64,000 nucleotides of DNA from Homarus americanus (GCF_018991925.1 NW_024753828.1:2218014-2282013), one strand, 5' to 3'. Positions 48,373-61,330 are shown, counted from the first letter of the stretch. Numbers and translations are program-made. Notes: generated by a model from the letters alone, not told the origin.

Positions 48373-49256
48373 GTGACAATAGGGTTTTTCTTGTTATCTA
48401 TTGCATGAAAATATTTTTTCTTTACATATATAGTTATGATAATATTTGTATCATGTTATATTTGTTTCATGACCATGTGAGGATCTTGTGGCACATGATT
48501 CATGATGAAAGACAACAAGTAATGACAGTTGGCGCGTAATTGCCACACACTGTCGATGCATTTTACTATCTGGATAAATTTATTAAGCTGTAGACAACAC
48601 GATTTGTAATTACAGTAAAAGTAAGATCCACGCACATGGAAGCAACTTATATGGATCTTTTAAGGTATGAATTACGTGTCTATTTCCTCCAAGCATTTCT
48701 AAAAGTGTGTTGTATTGAGTAAACACTAATGTTATACTCATCAACATCTATATGGCAACTTGTATGTATTGTTTTCTGGTGCTGTTTGTTTGCCTGACAT
48801 TTAGTCTGTCTGTTCTCAAAGTAACCTGAGAATTGGTTAGCAGATTTTCACCAAACACTGAAGTTTTGATGACAATGTGCCAAGGTCCACATTATAACAT
48901 TTGTTTGTCAAGATAACGTTTGGCAGTGACAACAGAGGGGTATTTCGGGAGTTAAAAAAACGATGATACAAATTTTCTAGGTAAAACAAAAACAAAAACC
49001 GATACATGAAAGTCTCCAGCAGTGACTACAGTATATTAATTTACAATAACAGTCAGGAGTTCCACATTTCCCGTGTGTTTGTAACGTGCATTTGCATCCG
49101 TTTGATTCCTATCGGCCTATACAGTACTGTACTTCCTTACTTTAAAACGTGAGCTGGCTGTGTTGTGCTTGATTACGTATGAGTTTTTGTATAAAATTTA
49201 CCAGAGACATTTTAAAAATTGTATGAGCGTCTAAGGCCTGCCTTACCTGGTACACT
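48373..49256. other. Intron, nothing recognised
   Basis: Unique AT-rich DNA; TACAGTACTGTACT lies near 49120. Confidence 0.45.
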
Positions 49257-49371
49257 AATTTTTTTTGCAGATTAGCCCACTCGGGCACTGATTTATGACC
49301 CACACATCAGGGCCTGGGGGCAGAAAATATTATTATTATGATACTAATACTACTACGACTACTACTACTAC

Positions 49372-49438
<67 letters not shown>

Positions 49439-49789
49439 TAATAGATAAAAATTATAAAAAAATAATAATAATAATAATAATAATAGTAATAATAATATTA
49501 ATAGCCATAAATAAATACTGTACAAAAATGAAACAATAAATCAAGAGTGAGAAACGATGTACAGTACGGTGTGTCCTGTATGTTGTGTTGTCAATAAAAA
49601 GAGAAACAATTGAGACCCTGTAATTGTGTGTAAATGAGGCAGAAAGTCAGATCAGCAACCTGGAACTTGGTCACAATATTTGAGATGCCATATGGCAGCA
49701 GGGTCTACCATTAGACAATAAATTATGCTTCCAATATCTTCCCAGGCGGTAGTACCTCCCTGTTTGATAAGCTGCCTACTACCTACTAC
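49257..49789 (-). mobile_element. Short interspersed repeat with (ATT)n core, copy 2
   Basis: Inverted relative to the copy at 41012-41441 and longer, mainly because its trinucleotide core (about 49366-49500, ATA on this strand) is bigger and includes a CTA block. Left and right landmarks match the first copy closely (for example the 20-mer CAGAAAGTCAGATCAGCAAC near 49640 is the complement of copy 1). Confidence 0.8.
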
Positions 49790-50256
49790 ACTTGCTTAAT
49801 CTCCCCATTGTTTCTATAGTTATATTACTCGTGGGTCCAGTGTTAGTGTTATGACTCCGTGTAACAACATTAGGTATTCATAATATGTCCTCAGTTATTG
49901 TTATATATTAAAGGCTAAAACAATTATGCAAATGTCAATGAGGAAATGCAAGGGGCGCGAGTAGGTGGCTGCCACACTGGTTGGCCGTATATACTGTACA
50001 CTGTACAGTACATACAACCAACACTGTTACAGCACACGCGCAGTTCCATACACCCTCATGAAAAATACACAAATAATTACGTGTGTTGCTGCTGCCCTCG
50101 CCGCCGGTGTCCTTCCTATTGTTGGTAAACACTCGCAGGTTTTGTCGTCGAATATCCTGTTGTTGATGGTTTGTACTAAGTTGATACTTTAATTGTTGTT
50201 GTTGAGACAGAAGATGATGCCGTGACTGGTGTTGGTGGTGGAGTACCTGAGGCCGC
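49790..50256. other. Intron, nothing recognised
   Basis: Contains TACTGTACACTGTACAGTAC near 49992-50011. Confidence 0.45.
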
Positions 50257-50650
50257 TCATTGTACAAGTGAATTGCACACCTCTCCCACACTGCTAGTAC
50301 TTGTGCTGTGATGGGATACACAGATGCTGCTTAACCCGTCACCAGGGACCTGCTGCGATTCCTGGTGGAGAGCTTGACGCTGGACCTCCCCCACACTACC
50401 ATGGACCTGGTTTAAAGACATAGACTGAGGGTGGTGATTGCCCGTAGTGGCCTCACAGTTCGAAATAGGAAGATCCTTGTGTGTCCTGGGGTCCCAAGTA
50501 TCACGTAATTGAGTCACGCGAGAGTGAGCACCCATTTCTTTATGAAGGAGACTTTGTGAACACTGGGGACGACGATTCTGGGAAGGCTGGAGGTAGATCA
50601 TCTCTGCTGTAGCCAACTTGGTCCCGCTACGTCTGCACCGGTCCACTTGA
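50257..50650 (-). CDS. Open, coding-like segment, unresolved
   Basis: The minus strand is open for about 130 codons (KLATAEMIYLQPSQNRRPQC, EMGAHSRVTQLRDTWDPRTH, LSSICVSHHSTSTSS). Composition is unlike the neighbouring AT-rich intron, but no pair of splice sites fits it to the chain. It may be an alternative exon, a UTR or the tail of another transcript. Confidence 0.25.
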
Positions 50651-50905
50651 GTGTTTCACCTTCTCTTTACTTCGCTCAATGCCATGTTTAGCCTCAACTA
50701 TTTCAGAGATAGTATCTTGAAATTCAGTAGAGGTAACAGTGTGCTGTAATTTGGCTGAGCAGGACTTTTGCGTTAAAGGTTCGAGACATGAAGAGGAATC
50801 ATGGGTTTCTTTAGAATCTTGCCTAGGATAGCCGCTGAGGCAAAACACCAGCCCGGAAACCCTCACGCTGAGTAGCGCACCATTCCCTTCAGGGGCAAGT
50901 CTTAC

Positions 50906-50944
50906 CGACGTCATGCTTGGCTCCTCCACGATCTTCTGCACATC
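50906..50944 (-). CDS. 39-bp micro-exon (inferred)
   Basis: Acceptor GACAATTTCCAG before GATGTG and donor ACGTCG followed by GTAAGA enclose 13 codons (DVQKIVEEPSMTS), phase 0 at both ends. The chain 51508-51711, this, 44071-44401 keeps frame. The sequence upstream of the acceptor in the same frame is also open (SRGSPSTTVPPPTTTPALDN), so the true exon may be longer (up to about 51023). Confidence 0.45.
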
Positions 50945-51029
50945 CTGGAAATTGTCAAGAGCAGGCGTGGTGGTGGGTGGGGGAACAGTCGTGCTAGGTG
51001 AGCCCCGAGAATCAGACGCACACCTAATA

Positions 51030-51507
51030 AGACAGCCCCAACATCCTGGTCGCGAGGTGGTGACACCGTATCTCGGTCATCGAAGCTAAGGTCTCCGCTA
51101 ACAGTACTGAGTGTGTCATTGTGGTCTTCCTCACACGTCTTGCCTCCCTCACCCAAGGCCTCCACGTTTCCAGTAATTGCACCTGGTCTCGCTCGCACTG
51201 TGCTCTCTGTTTCATCACTCTCACTATCATCATCATCGTCATCTTCATCACTCTCATCCTGGTCCTCACTTTCTACATCACTTATTTCGGATTCTTTATT
51301 TTCAACAGTAATGTGAATACGATAATGTCCGTCACCTGGCATACCCTCCTCGTTTTCACAAGCACCACTGTCACTTTGTTTTAACCCTTCAACAGACTGA
51401 CCTTGAGCAGAATTCTTTTTACTTCTCTCAGAGTGTGGCTGTTGGTAGTGGTCCTCTTGGTCCTCAGTAATAGTATAGTGGGAGTAGTCTGCTTGTTGTC
51501 CACTTAC
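51030..51507 (-). CDS. Acidic in-frame extension beyond a consensus donor (alternative long exon or retained intron)
   Basis: The frame of exon 51508-51711 stays open for about 155 further codons past its GTAAGT donor, with strongly biased composition: YHYRIHITVENKES-like text followed by a run of acidic residues (SEDQDESDEDDDDDDSESDE) and DTLSTVSGDLSFDDRDTVSP. Acidic low-complexity tracts of this kind are common in real proteins and rare by chance. At about 51030 the frame fails, and the next open piece is in another frame. Confidence 0.4.
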
Positions 51508-51711
51508 CTTTACCTCATATTCGTCTTCAGATGTGTCACATGAATCCCCCGACCCTTGCTCACTATCAGTATCGGTCAAGTTCCTGCTGTGGGCGATATT
51601 CGAGGATTCTTTCCACTGTTTTTTCCCTTGACCACCCAGGGCATGCATATTGGCCAGCACTTGTGCCCTACTTGGCCCAGGGGCACGACGAGACCAGCTT
51701 TCCACCTCGTG
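51508..51711 (-). CDS. Putative exon, 5'-most in the chain
   Basis: 204 bp, 68 codons, phase 0 both ends. Acceptor ATTCACCCTTAG before CACGAG; donor GTAAAG followed by GTAAGT, a full consensus. It encodes HEVESWSRRAPGPSRAQVLA, NMHALGGQGKKQWKESSN and DTDSEQGSGDSCDTSEDEYE. No domain recognised. It has no plausible start codon near its beginning, so an earlier exon should exist to the right. A weak candidate is an ATG near 51887 with a donor (TTCAAG, GTGAGA) at about 51839, but its phase does not match. Confidence 0.6.
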
Positions 51712-53029
51712 CTAAGGGTGAATCACTACAAAGAATGTTTCCAACTGCAGGTTCTTGGTGACGAGGCCGAGGGAACGGCCCAGGGGAATGGTCCGCTCCC
51801 GGAAGGTGATTCCGCATATTGAGCCACCACTCTCACCTTGAACTCTTAGAGGACCGTCTACTCTTCTTGTTAAAACACATCTCCCACCAAAGTTGTAGTA
51901 ATATATATATTATTGGGGGCTATAATGGCGTGAGAGGAGAACTGATGGTAGCGCAGCAGACGTCACCCAGGAACTGACTGCTGCCCGAGAACTGTGGTGT
52001 CGGAGTGCTGGGGAGCAGCAACATGTCCCCCACCCCACATCCTCTCTGACTGCCTCCTCACCACCACCACACCACCAGGATCTGAAATACGGCAAGAGGT
52101 TCGTTCATCGCCACCCACTACATCGCCTTATAACACCCACCCTAAAAACAATTCTATGATAACAACAACTGTCTTTTAGAGTGCAGTGGTGAAGGTAACA
52201 GAGGATAGCGAGACATCTACCACCACTACCCTGTACCTCCTTCCACTGCCTTGTTCTTCTTATGCTCTCTCCTCGTAATACATTGTCCTTCCTCCCCTTT
52301 ACCTAACGTTAACATGTCCTCCTCCCCTTCACCCTGTCCTGCCCTCCTTCCATATAACCCATCCTGCCCTATACTCTCTTCCGCCTATCGCCTTCCCCTC
52401 CCCTGCCCTGCGCTCTCCCTGCCCTGCGCTTCCTTCCCTTTGTACTGCCCTGCCTCCTCATAACAAACCTACCTTTATTCACTACCTTCCACATTCACCT
52501 TACCATCCTCTTGCCTCCTTCTATCGGCGTGAGACATACTGTACATATTTTACAGGGAGACTTAGGCCACACTCGCAACCCACAGATCACACTTATATTA
52601 CATGTAATGCTAAAAGAAGTAAGGAGGTAGAGGAAGAGGGAGAAAATTTAGAAGTGCCACCTACATGATCATAACATAAAGTGAGAGCCAAGACCTGAAC
52701 CTACACTCACAACAGACCTACACAACAACAACCCATAAACTACACTAACAAATACACTATAGACATATAGTGTATTCTCGAGGATAAACAAACAATTAGT
52801 ATCACTATCAAGTATATAATGTTATCTCAATAATGATTTAGTTAACGATATAATTGCATCTCTTGCCTGTGACGCAGCATAAGACTAGAACTGCTAAATT
52901 GTTGGTTGTAATATTTAGGAAAATTTAACACAAGAGAGTCTAGGCAGCGTATAGGGCAAGGGAGCTGTTTACGCCGAGACATTATTTTACCATAGACCAA
53001 CACCAACCAGCTTCAGCTATTATTACTGA
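51712..53029. other. Upstream region, no exon established
   Basis: Contains a GC-richer stretch at 51950-52080 and a C/T-rich stretch at 52240-52450 (gene strand A/G-rich). A promoter could lie here but no motif identifies it. Confidence 0.35.
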
Positions 53030-54350
53030 AACACCACCCCCTACCACCCACCACCCCTACAACCAACCACTACTCTCCACTCAACCACTCCCCATCATTC
53101 CACCCCTACAACACCCCCACCACTCCAACCCTACAACCACCCCACTACCTCCACCCCTACAACCAACCCCACACTTCCACCCCTACAACCACCCCACTAC
53201 CACACTCCCCACAACCAACCCCACTACCTCCACTCCTCACAACCATCCCACTACCTCCACCCCCTACAACCACCCCACTACCTCCACCCCTACAACCAAT
53301 CCCACTACCTCCACCCTCAACCAACCACTACTCCAACTCTAACAACCAACCCCACTACCTCCACTCTCTACAACCACCCCACTACCTCCACTCTACAACC
53401 CACCCCACTACCTCCACCCCTACAACCACCCCACTACCTCCACCCCCACAACCAACCCACCACCTCCACCCCTACAACCACCCCACTACCTCTACTCCTC
53501 TTCCAACCACCCCACCACCTCCACCCCTGCTAACCAATTCACACCACTTCCAATTCTACAACCACCCCACTCACCTCCAATTCTCACAACCACCCCACTA
53601 CCTCCACTTATAACCACCCCACTCCCTCCACTTCTCCAACCACCCCACTACCTCCACCCCCACAACCAATTCAATCACCCAACCCCTACAACCACCTCTG
53701 CACTACCTCCACTCTCTACAACCACCCACCACTTCCAATTCTGCACAACCACCCCACTACCTCCACCCCCACAACCACCCCACTACTTCCAATTCCACAA
53801 CCAATTCTAACTACCTCCACTCTCACAAACCAATTCCACTCACCTCCACCCTACAACCACCCCACCATCTCCACCCCCTACAACCACCCCACTACCTCCA
53901 CTCCCTACAACCAACCCATTACCCTCCAATCTCTACAACCACCCCACCATTCTACCTCACAACCACCCCACTACTCCACCCTACAACCACCCCACTACCT
54001 CCACCCCTACAACCACCCCACCACTCCACCCCACAACCACCACCCCACTACCTCCACTCTATAACAACCCCACCTCCACCCCTACAACCCCACTACCCCA
54101 CCCCCTGCCAAACCACCCCACTACCTCCACTCTCTACAACAACCCCACCACTCCACTCCCCACAACCACCCCACCACCTCCACCTCACAACCACCCCACC
54201 ACCTCCCACCCCTGCAAACATCCCACTACCTCCACCCCCTACAACCACCCCACTACCTCCACTCTACAAACCACCCCACTACCTCCACCCTCACAACCAC
54301 CCCACTAACTCCACCTCACAACCACCCCACTACCTCCAACCCTACAACCA
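53030..54350. repeat. C-rich minisatellite, ~24-26-bp units, about 50 copies
   Basis: The unit is CCACTACCTCCACCCCTACA then ACCACC. Length varies by small indels. Almost no G on the plus strand. Confidence 0.9.
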
Positions 54351-54988
54351 CCACCCACACCACCCACAGATCCCACCCACACCACCCACAGAACCCCACC
54401 CACACCACACCACAGTACCCCCACCCACACACACGCACAGTACCCCACCTCCTCCCCCACAGTACCCCACCACCCATAGTACCTCCACCCCACCACCCAC
54501 ACCCCACCACACCCATAGAACCCCACCCTCACCACCCACAGCCCCACCCCCAGATTCCAACCCACACCCACCTCCACCCAAACACCCACAGCACCCCACC
54601 ACCAAGTCCCCACCACCCACAGTACCCCTACCCCACCACCCACAGTACCCCTGCCCCCACCACCCACAGGCACCCCACCCCACCCACAGTACCCCCACCA
54701 CCCACAGTACCCCACCTCCACCAACCACAGTACCCCACCACCCACAGAACCCCCACTCCCACCACCCACAGTGACCCCCCACCACCCATAGCACCCCACC
54801 TCACCACCCACAGCACCCTACCCCACCATCCACAGTACCCACCCCACCACCAGTACCCACCCCCACCACCCACAGTACCTCCCCACCACCCACAGCACCA
54901 CCACTTCCCCACCACCACAGCACTCCTCCCCACCACCCACAGCACCACCTCCCCACCACTCACAGCCCCCTACCCCACCACCCACAGA
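54351..54988. repeat. C-rich minisatellite, ~18-21-bp units, left block
   Basis: The unit is CCACCACCCACAGTACCCC with CAGCACC/CAGAACC variants. It resumes at 55972 on the other side of a LINE fragment. Confidence 0.9.
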
Positions 54989-55971
54989 GGCCTTCTGAGG
55001 TGGCTCATAGAAACGAGGAAAGTTAAATTGATCAGCGTAGATGGTGTCTGATCTGAGGGGGCCAACCAGTGGCTACCCAGTCAGTAATTAGCCCCACTCT
55101 TCATAATTCATATAAACAATCTAGATATCGGATCAGCAGACATAAGCAGTTTGGGATGACACCAAAATAGGGCGGCAGATTAATTCAGGGCAGGATGCAA
55201 ATGCATTACAAGAGGATCTTAAATAAACTGCAGGGCTGGTCTCAAAAATGGCAAATGAAATTCAACAACAGCAAGTGCAGCGTACTAATATTGAAGAATA
55301 CTGTCAATGTATACAGCCTAACAATGTCAACCCTAGAGAAGTCGACTTAGAAGAGACCTAGGGTACCTGTAAGCCCGGACCTACGGCCCAGAAAACAGTG
55401 CGTTAATGTCGAAATAGCAACAGAATATTGGGTTTTATATCTAGAAGTAAAAGAGTGCAGAGGTCTTATTGCAACTATAACTTGTGCTAGTCAGGCCGCA
55501 CCTCGATTAAGTGGTTCAGTTCTGATGCCCTTATTATAGAAATGGATATCAATTCACTAGAGTCGGTAGCGGGAAGAATGACGAAAATGATTCCGGGACT
55601 TAGAAACCTTCCATATCAGATAGCTAAAAGAAATCAAACTTGCATTCTCTAGCAGAAGAGGGGAGATATGATAGTGTTTAAGGGTGAAAGGAATCAATGA
55701 AGGACATAGATAAAGTTCTTATAATATCCGAGCAGGATAGACCAGCACGTGATTTAAATTGATAAGTTTAGATTTAGAGGAGATAGGAAGAACTGGTTCA
55801 CAAACATGGTGGTGGACGAGTGGAACAAACTGCAACTTTGTAATAAGTGCTGGATGCTGGAAAGTTTTAAAGGATAGATAGATCATATGATGAAAGTGGT
55901 AGTAACTCTCACAGGAGCTGCCATGGGCCAAACGGCCTATTGCAGACCCTTATTTTCTCATGTTCTTATGT
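54989..55971 (+). pseudogene. CR1-like LINE, 3' fragment, inside the minisatellite
   Basis: Decayed RT pieces in order: PTLFIIHINNLDIGSADI, a damaged catalytic box (VWDDTKIG where FADDTKIG is expected), WQMKFN, MTKMIPGLRNLPYQIA, RGDMIVFKG, and FTNMVVDEWNKLQ. The 3' end GGCCAAACGGCCTATTGCAG then ATTTTCTCATGTTCTTATG is the characteristic CR1 tail ending in an octamer-type repeat. It breaks the flanking CCACCACCCACAG array. Confidence 0.8.
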
Positions 55972-56805
55972 ACACCCTCCCCCCACCCACAGTACCCTTC
56001 CCAACCACACCCACGTGCACCCTCCCCACCACCCACCCCCCCCCACCCCCACAGCACCCCCTTCCCCAACCACCCACAGTACCCTCCCACCACCCACACC
56101 AACACTCCTCCCCACCACCCACAGTACCCCCTCCCCACCACCCACAGTACCTCCTCCCCACCCACAGCACCCCACCCCACCACCCACAGCACCTCCCCCA
56201 CACCACAGCACCCCTGCCCCACCACCCACAGTATCCCATCCCACCACCCACAGCACCTCCCACCACCCACAGCACCTCCCCACCACCCACAGTACCTCCC
56301 CACCACCCACAGCACTCCCCACCACCCCACAGCACCCTCCCCACCACCCCACAGCACCTCCCCACCACCCTGCATCCCCCCACACCCACAGCACCCCGTC
56401 CCACCACCACAGATCCCATCCCCACCACCCACAGCAACCCCACCACCACCACCCACAGCACCCTCCCCACCACAGCACCTGCCCCACCACCCACAGTATC
56501 CCATCCCCCACCAACACAGCACCTCCCCACCACCCCCACCCACAGTGCACCTCCCCACCAACCTGCACCTCCCACCACCCACAGTACCTCCCCACCACCC
56601 ACAACACCCCCACCACCCACAGTGCACCCTCCCCCACCACCCACAGTACCCCCCTCCCCACCACCCACAGTATCCCCTCCCCACCACCCACAGTGCCCCC
56701 TCCCCACCACCCACAGTACCCCTCCCCACCACCACAGTACCCCTCCCCACCACCACAGTACCCCTCCCCACCACCCACAGTCCCCTCCCCCACCACCCAC
56801 GGTAC
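55972..56805. repeat. C-rich minisatellite, ~18-21-bp units, right block
   Basis: Same unit as 54351-54988 (CCACCACCCACAGTACC with CAGCACC variants). Long frames on both strands are repeat artefacts. Confidence 0.9.
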
Positions 56806-56829
56806 CCCTGAATCTACGCATCTACATTA

Positions 56830-59800
56830 CATGCTAGACCACATCAACGAGTGACTGTACATGATGAAGTCGCTAAAGGAGTAATTGAATCCAAGATGAA
56901 TGGATGAAAAGCTACCCCATATCCGAGGCGACATCCACGAGGCCATATTAAACAAAAAACATAGTCGATTTAACAAACTGCATCAAAAGTCATCTGTCTG
57001 GATGATAACAAAATTGGGAGGAATGGACGCACAGAGAAATTGCAAAACCACGAATCTGGAGGGATCCCCCAGAACCAAAACAAGATACAATGGACTCTGC
57101 TACATGTAAGGCAGTGAAAAATACGTAAATATAACGTCCTCCACTGGAGAACTAATAAATTCAGTTTGTCCAGCCAATACAACCAAGTTGACGCATGTTA
57201 AACTCATAAACTCACACGGCCAAAAGGCGGTTGAGGAACTGAAAATATTTCTGGTTACAGGATCCATAAAACAAATATTTCAAAGGCTTAAATGACGGGT
57301 GGCCATCACATAAAAAGAGATGTCCACCACAGAATCATAGACGACTTCACCTCTGAAACTCTCGTTGTTCAAATGAACTTGACCACAGGGCCAATCATAA
57401 TAGCCACAACCTACCTCCCACCATCACTTTCCGCCTTACGGGGACTTCCACAGACCTCATCATACCACCACCCAACCTACATCATTGGAGACATGAACGC
57501 CAGACATCCTTACTAGATGGTAAGAGGACACCTAATGTTGGAAGAGGCCCTGATGGCTTCATAACAGACAAAAAGTCCATCTAATATAGGCCCAGATTCC
57601 CCACGTTCCACAGTAGGAACTCACCCACTACTCCAGATATAAAGCAATAACAAACGGCAGATGCTTCCACAACTATCTTTTGAACAAAGGCCTGCAAACC
57701 TCCAGCGACCACCCTACCATAATCAATATTACCATCTCAGCAACACCAATAACTATACCAGCCTTACCACGGAGAATCGCTACAGACCGACTGGGAACTA
57801 TTATTCAACGAAAAGCTTACAGCCGAACTTGAGGCCAAGACATGACAACTTGCAGACCATATGACAATCAGCCGGTGAATGAATAGGACGAAGAAATCAA
57901 CACATGGTGTGAAGCCATAGGAACAGGCTTCCAACAAGAGGCCACGCGCCTCTCAAATGCAACAACACACAACAGAACTCTCCCACACCTACAATAGACT
58001 CCAGAACTCATAGCCCTCACAAAACCAGTTCCAACTGCTACAACAGAGAGCCGAACCCATGGTTGGGACATCGTGCTTTACAATACATACAGAGGAATAT
58101 GGAGGAAACAAAAACAAGATCTCGGCCAAGCAACCTTAATGGGCCGAAGTAGTTGAACAACTCTCACACACATACAACGATCCAGGAGAGTTCTCATGTC
58201 GAGTTAAGAGGCTAAAAGGTTGTGAAAGCTGTAACGAGTCATCATATATGTCTGACCACGCAGGAAGTAAATATATGACGACCAAGACAGAGAACCCATA
58301 TTCAGGGTTACAAGGAGGAACAGCTTCCGAATCACAAATGAAGAGAACAGGGAACTGACAGCCCACGAGGAGCTTCGTCCTGATGAACTAACCCGGGGCC
58401 AGACACCGCACTAGCCTTCTGAAATCATATGGAGGGAAATTGAGAGGACAGCCCACTGTCCAAACCAATCACCTCGAATAAACTCAACACAGCCATCTCA
58501 ATACTAAAAATAAAGCCCTGGTTATTCAGTAGGCATCACCATGAGATCTCAGCCACATAAACAACCCGGCCATGGAGACTGAGAACCAATGAACGCTTGC
58601 CTGGCCTGGCTACTCCTCTAACTAAATTCAAAGAGGCCATGGTCACCCTAACACCAAACAAGGAAAGAATCCTGCCGTCCCTTCCAAACTACAGGCCGAT
58701 TCTCCTCAAAGTACCTGGAAAATCCTAGAAAAGACCATCAATAACCATCTGAGAAATCACCAAACAAATAAACAACAGAGTCAACTGCAGACACCTGGGT
58801 TCAGGAAAAGGGAAGTCCACCATAACAGTGATAGCCCTGGCATGTGAAAACATAGTTTCAGAGCCAAGTATGAGTGGTAGACAATGTAATCTAACTCTCC
58901 GATGTAGCGAAGATTGACAGCAAAGTCAGGCATGACTGTCTAAAAATATAAGATCCTCCAACTCGGACTTCTACCAACATTGAAAGTTGCTTTTGCAACT
59001 TTCTTGGCGGCAGAAATGCCAGACTGAGGATAGGACAACACGCAGGAGACCTTCCACTCATGAGTGAGTGGCTCCTCAGGGAGTACAGTCCTCTCTCCCC
59101 ACCCTATATTATCTACAAGTGACACCCGCCTCACCAGAACAAGTAACGAAGATATTATGTATGCAGATGACATCACTCAAATAAACACAACAAAGGAAAA
59201 ATCATGAGCGTTACAGGCCAACACCAGGCGGGAATTAGAAAGGTAAAATAATTACGAAAAACAATGGAAAATCCAAACCAGTCTCCCCAAATTCACAGTG
59301 ATACCCTTTATGCAGAAGGAAAACCCATCCATTAGGCAACCACAATGCCCAGATAGAATACAAAGCAGAGGCAGACCTCCTGGGCCTGCATATATCCACG
59401 ACAGGTTATCTCCCCATCATGTCCACACCCAGGAAGGAAAAGGCAAGAAGAGAGCTGAGAAACAATAACGCTTTTTAAAGCGGCTTCCTGGAGCAGGTCA
59501 ATAAACGCCGCCTGGTGACATCATTTATCACACTGATATTAACTTTACCCAGCAGTGGCCCTCTTCATACTATGAGCACCACTCAAATATTAAAATTACA
59601 GGTGTCCAAAATGAAGCCCTAAGATTCGTCACAGAAAGACAAACTTACACATGGTTCCCAAAAAGCTACTAAATCTTCAAAAGGTCTATTACCACTCCCT
59701 GATCTACACGGCCACGCACAGACAACTCTTTAGACCAGCATCCGCCAGTAGGGTCGACGGAATGTGAAATAAGACCCCTCAAAACACCCATATATGGGAC

Positions 59801-59870
59801 AGGGTAGGATGTCTAGTGCCTGTACCGACAGAAAATAACTAACATGACACAACCCAATACACTACAGCTT
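56830..59870 (+). pseudogene. Jockey-superfamily LINE, heavily decayed
   Basis: Endonuclease pieces ETLVVQMNLTTGPIIIATTY and YIIGDMNARH (about 57355-57510). RT pieces: LPSLPNYRPILLKVPGKS, GSGKGKSTITVIALACENI, then the catalytic box IMYADDITQINTT with Y at 59160 and both aspartates intact (59166-59171), and later TTGYLP. The gene has dozens of stops and indels. The group (Jockey/BS-like, from the RT motif style) is a judgement without alignment. ORF1 is not recognisable; the left edge follows the minisatellite. Confidence 0.75.
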
Positions 59871-61065
59871 AGCTGGGGCAGCCCACCCTCTCTTACTCTC
59901 CTCCTAAATTCTTCAATTTCGAACTTCTTCCCCACCCTCTAACCTTCTTTCACCCTTCCTTTCTCTACAAAAAAACATCCATCCATAGTACCACCACGCC
60001 CCATCTACATTACTACCACTTCCACATTCCATATTACCCCACATCCCTGCTATCCACACTACCATCCTCTCAGCAGCCAACCCTCCACCCACACTATCAC
60101 TAGTCCAAAAATCACAGTGCAACCTTCACTAACACCCACACTCAATTCACCCCGTCATCCACACTACAACAGTCTACACTCCATACTGCTACCAACCACA
60201 CCATGAACACTAAATCCATCTTTCCTCCATCCTACCATCAATCCCACCATCACCCCGCCATCCTCACTCCTCTCCATCACTCTCGTTCACACTTGTAATA
60301 TTCCCATAGTATAGTCCCCTCATCACCCACCACTACCACCCATCACCCACAGTCCTTTATTCACACAACTACTACCTCCATCACAACATCTGCTACTACA
60401 CCATCGTCATCCACACAACCACTACCCCCCGTTACCACCCATACCACTCGTCACTAAGTGAGGCGTGCAGGCAAGATGTACCTCTGCCCACGAGCGGGCC
60501 TGAGTGCCTAGGGTCGGTGCCTCAATCAGACCCTACTTCCCGTTTAGTTCACTCACCTTAAAATATAATTATGAAGTTGCCTTGAATCATGAATTTTGAC
60601 AAAATTAATATTCCACATTAATTCAAGTAGAGTAACGATGCGTTCCTCGCAGAAGGTAACGCCTGAGCACGAGAACACTGGCAACCTCATCAGGGTGTGT
60701 GACGCGCCTGATCTAAGGCAGCACCACAACCATCCTCCTTTTGGGTGCTGGTCGTTTGTTCGCGGGAATAGTGGTTATTTCAACACAGGTTGCGGTTCGT
60801 TATGTTCACAAGATTAAAATTAAATTTCATTTACTATCACATGTGACTTATGGTCCATTACACATTAGTACCGTATGACATAAGAAAGACACACTAAAAA
60901 AATTGACAGTGGCCATGCGTAAACACGATAGGTGAACCTATGTGACTGAAAGTGTATACAGTGGTACTTGAAGGCTGAGGCAATGTGTTGGATCACCTTC
61001 ACATTCTAGCTGGGTATAGTAGATAGGGGTGTCATGGGACCAGGAGGAGGCAGCTACGATTTTTG
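59871..61065. other. Low-complexity and unique non-coding DNA
   Basis: C/T/A-rich stretch with 'ccaccatc' phrases at 59880-60450, then AT-rich DNA. Nothing coding. Confidence 0.45.
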
Positions 61066-61330
61066 AGGTTAGGTTAGGCTAGGCTAAGGTCAAACGGTTT
61101 TATTCAGTTGAGAGAAACCCCAACCACTTACTGGGTAGACCAACATTAGATTGGATAAACCCAATCATTAGATTAGTCCATGTTAGGTTTGATTACTCAA
61201 ACTGGTTAAGTTGTTTAGGTTAGGTCAGGGTAGTTAAGGCAGATTATTTATGTTTGTTTTGTTAAGTAAATCAGGTTACATAATCTGGTTGGTTAAGTTT
61301 AGTTAGGTAAGGACAGTAAGTTAGTTAATG
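61066..61330 (+). repeat. Degenerate GGTTAGGTTAGG-like (TTAGG) motifs
   Basis: GGTTAGGTTAGGCTAGGC at 61069 and scattered TTAGGTTAGG/TTAGGT words to 61310. TTAGG is the usual arthropod telomere repeat, but here the array is too short and interrupted to be a telomere. Confidence 0.55.

Noticed and set aside
54305..56854. Several 100-300-codon frames on both strands, Pro-rich or Gly/Trp-rich
   Set aside because: Translations of the C-rich minisatellite.
61066..61330. A chromosome end (telomere)
   Set aside because: Only scattered degenerate TTAGG words, with ordinary sequence on both sides.
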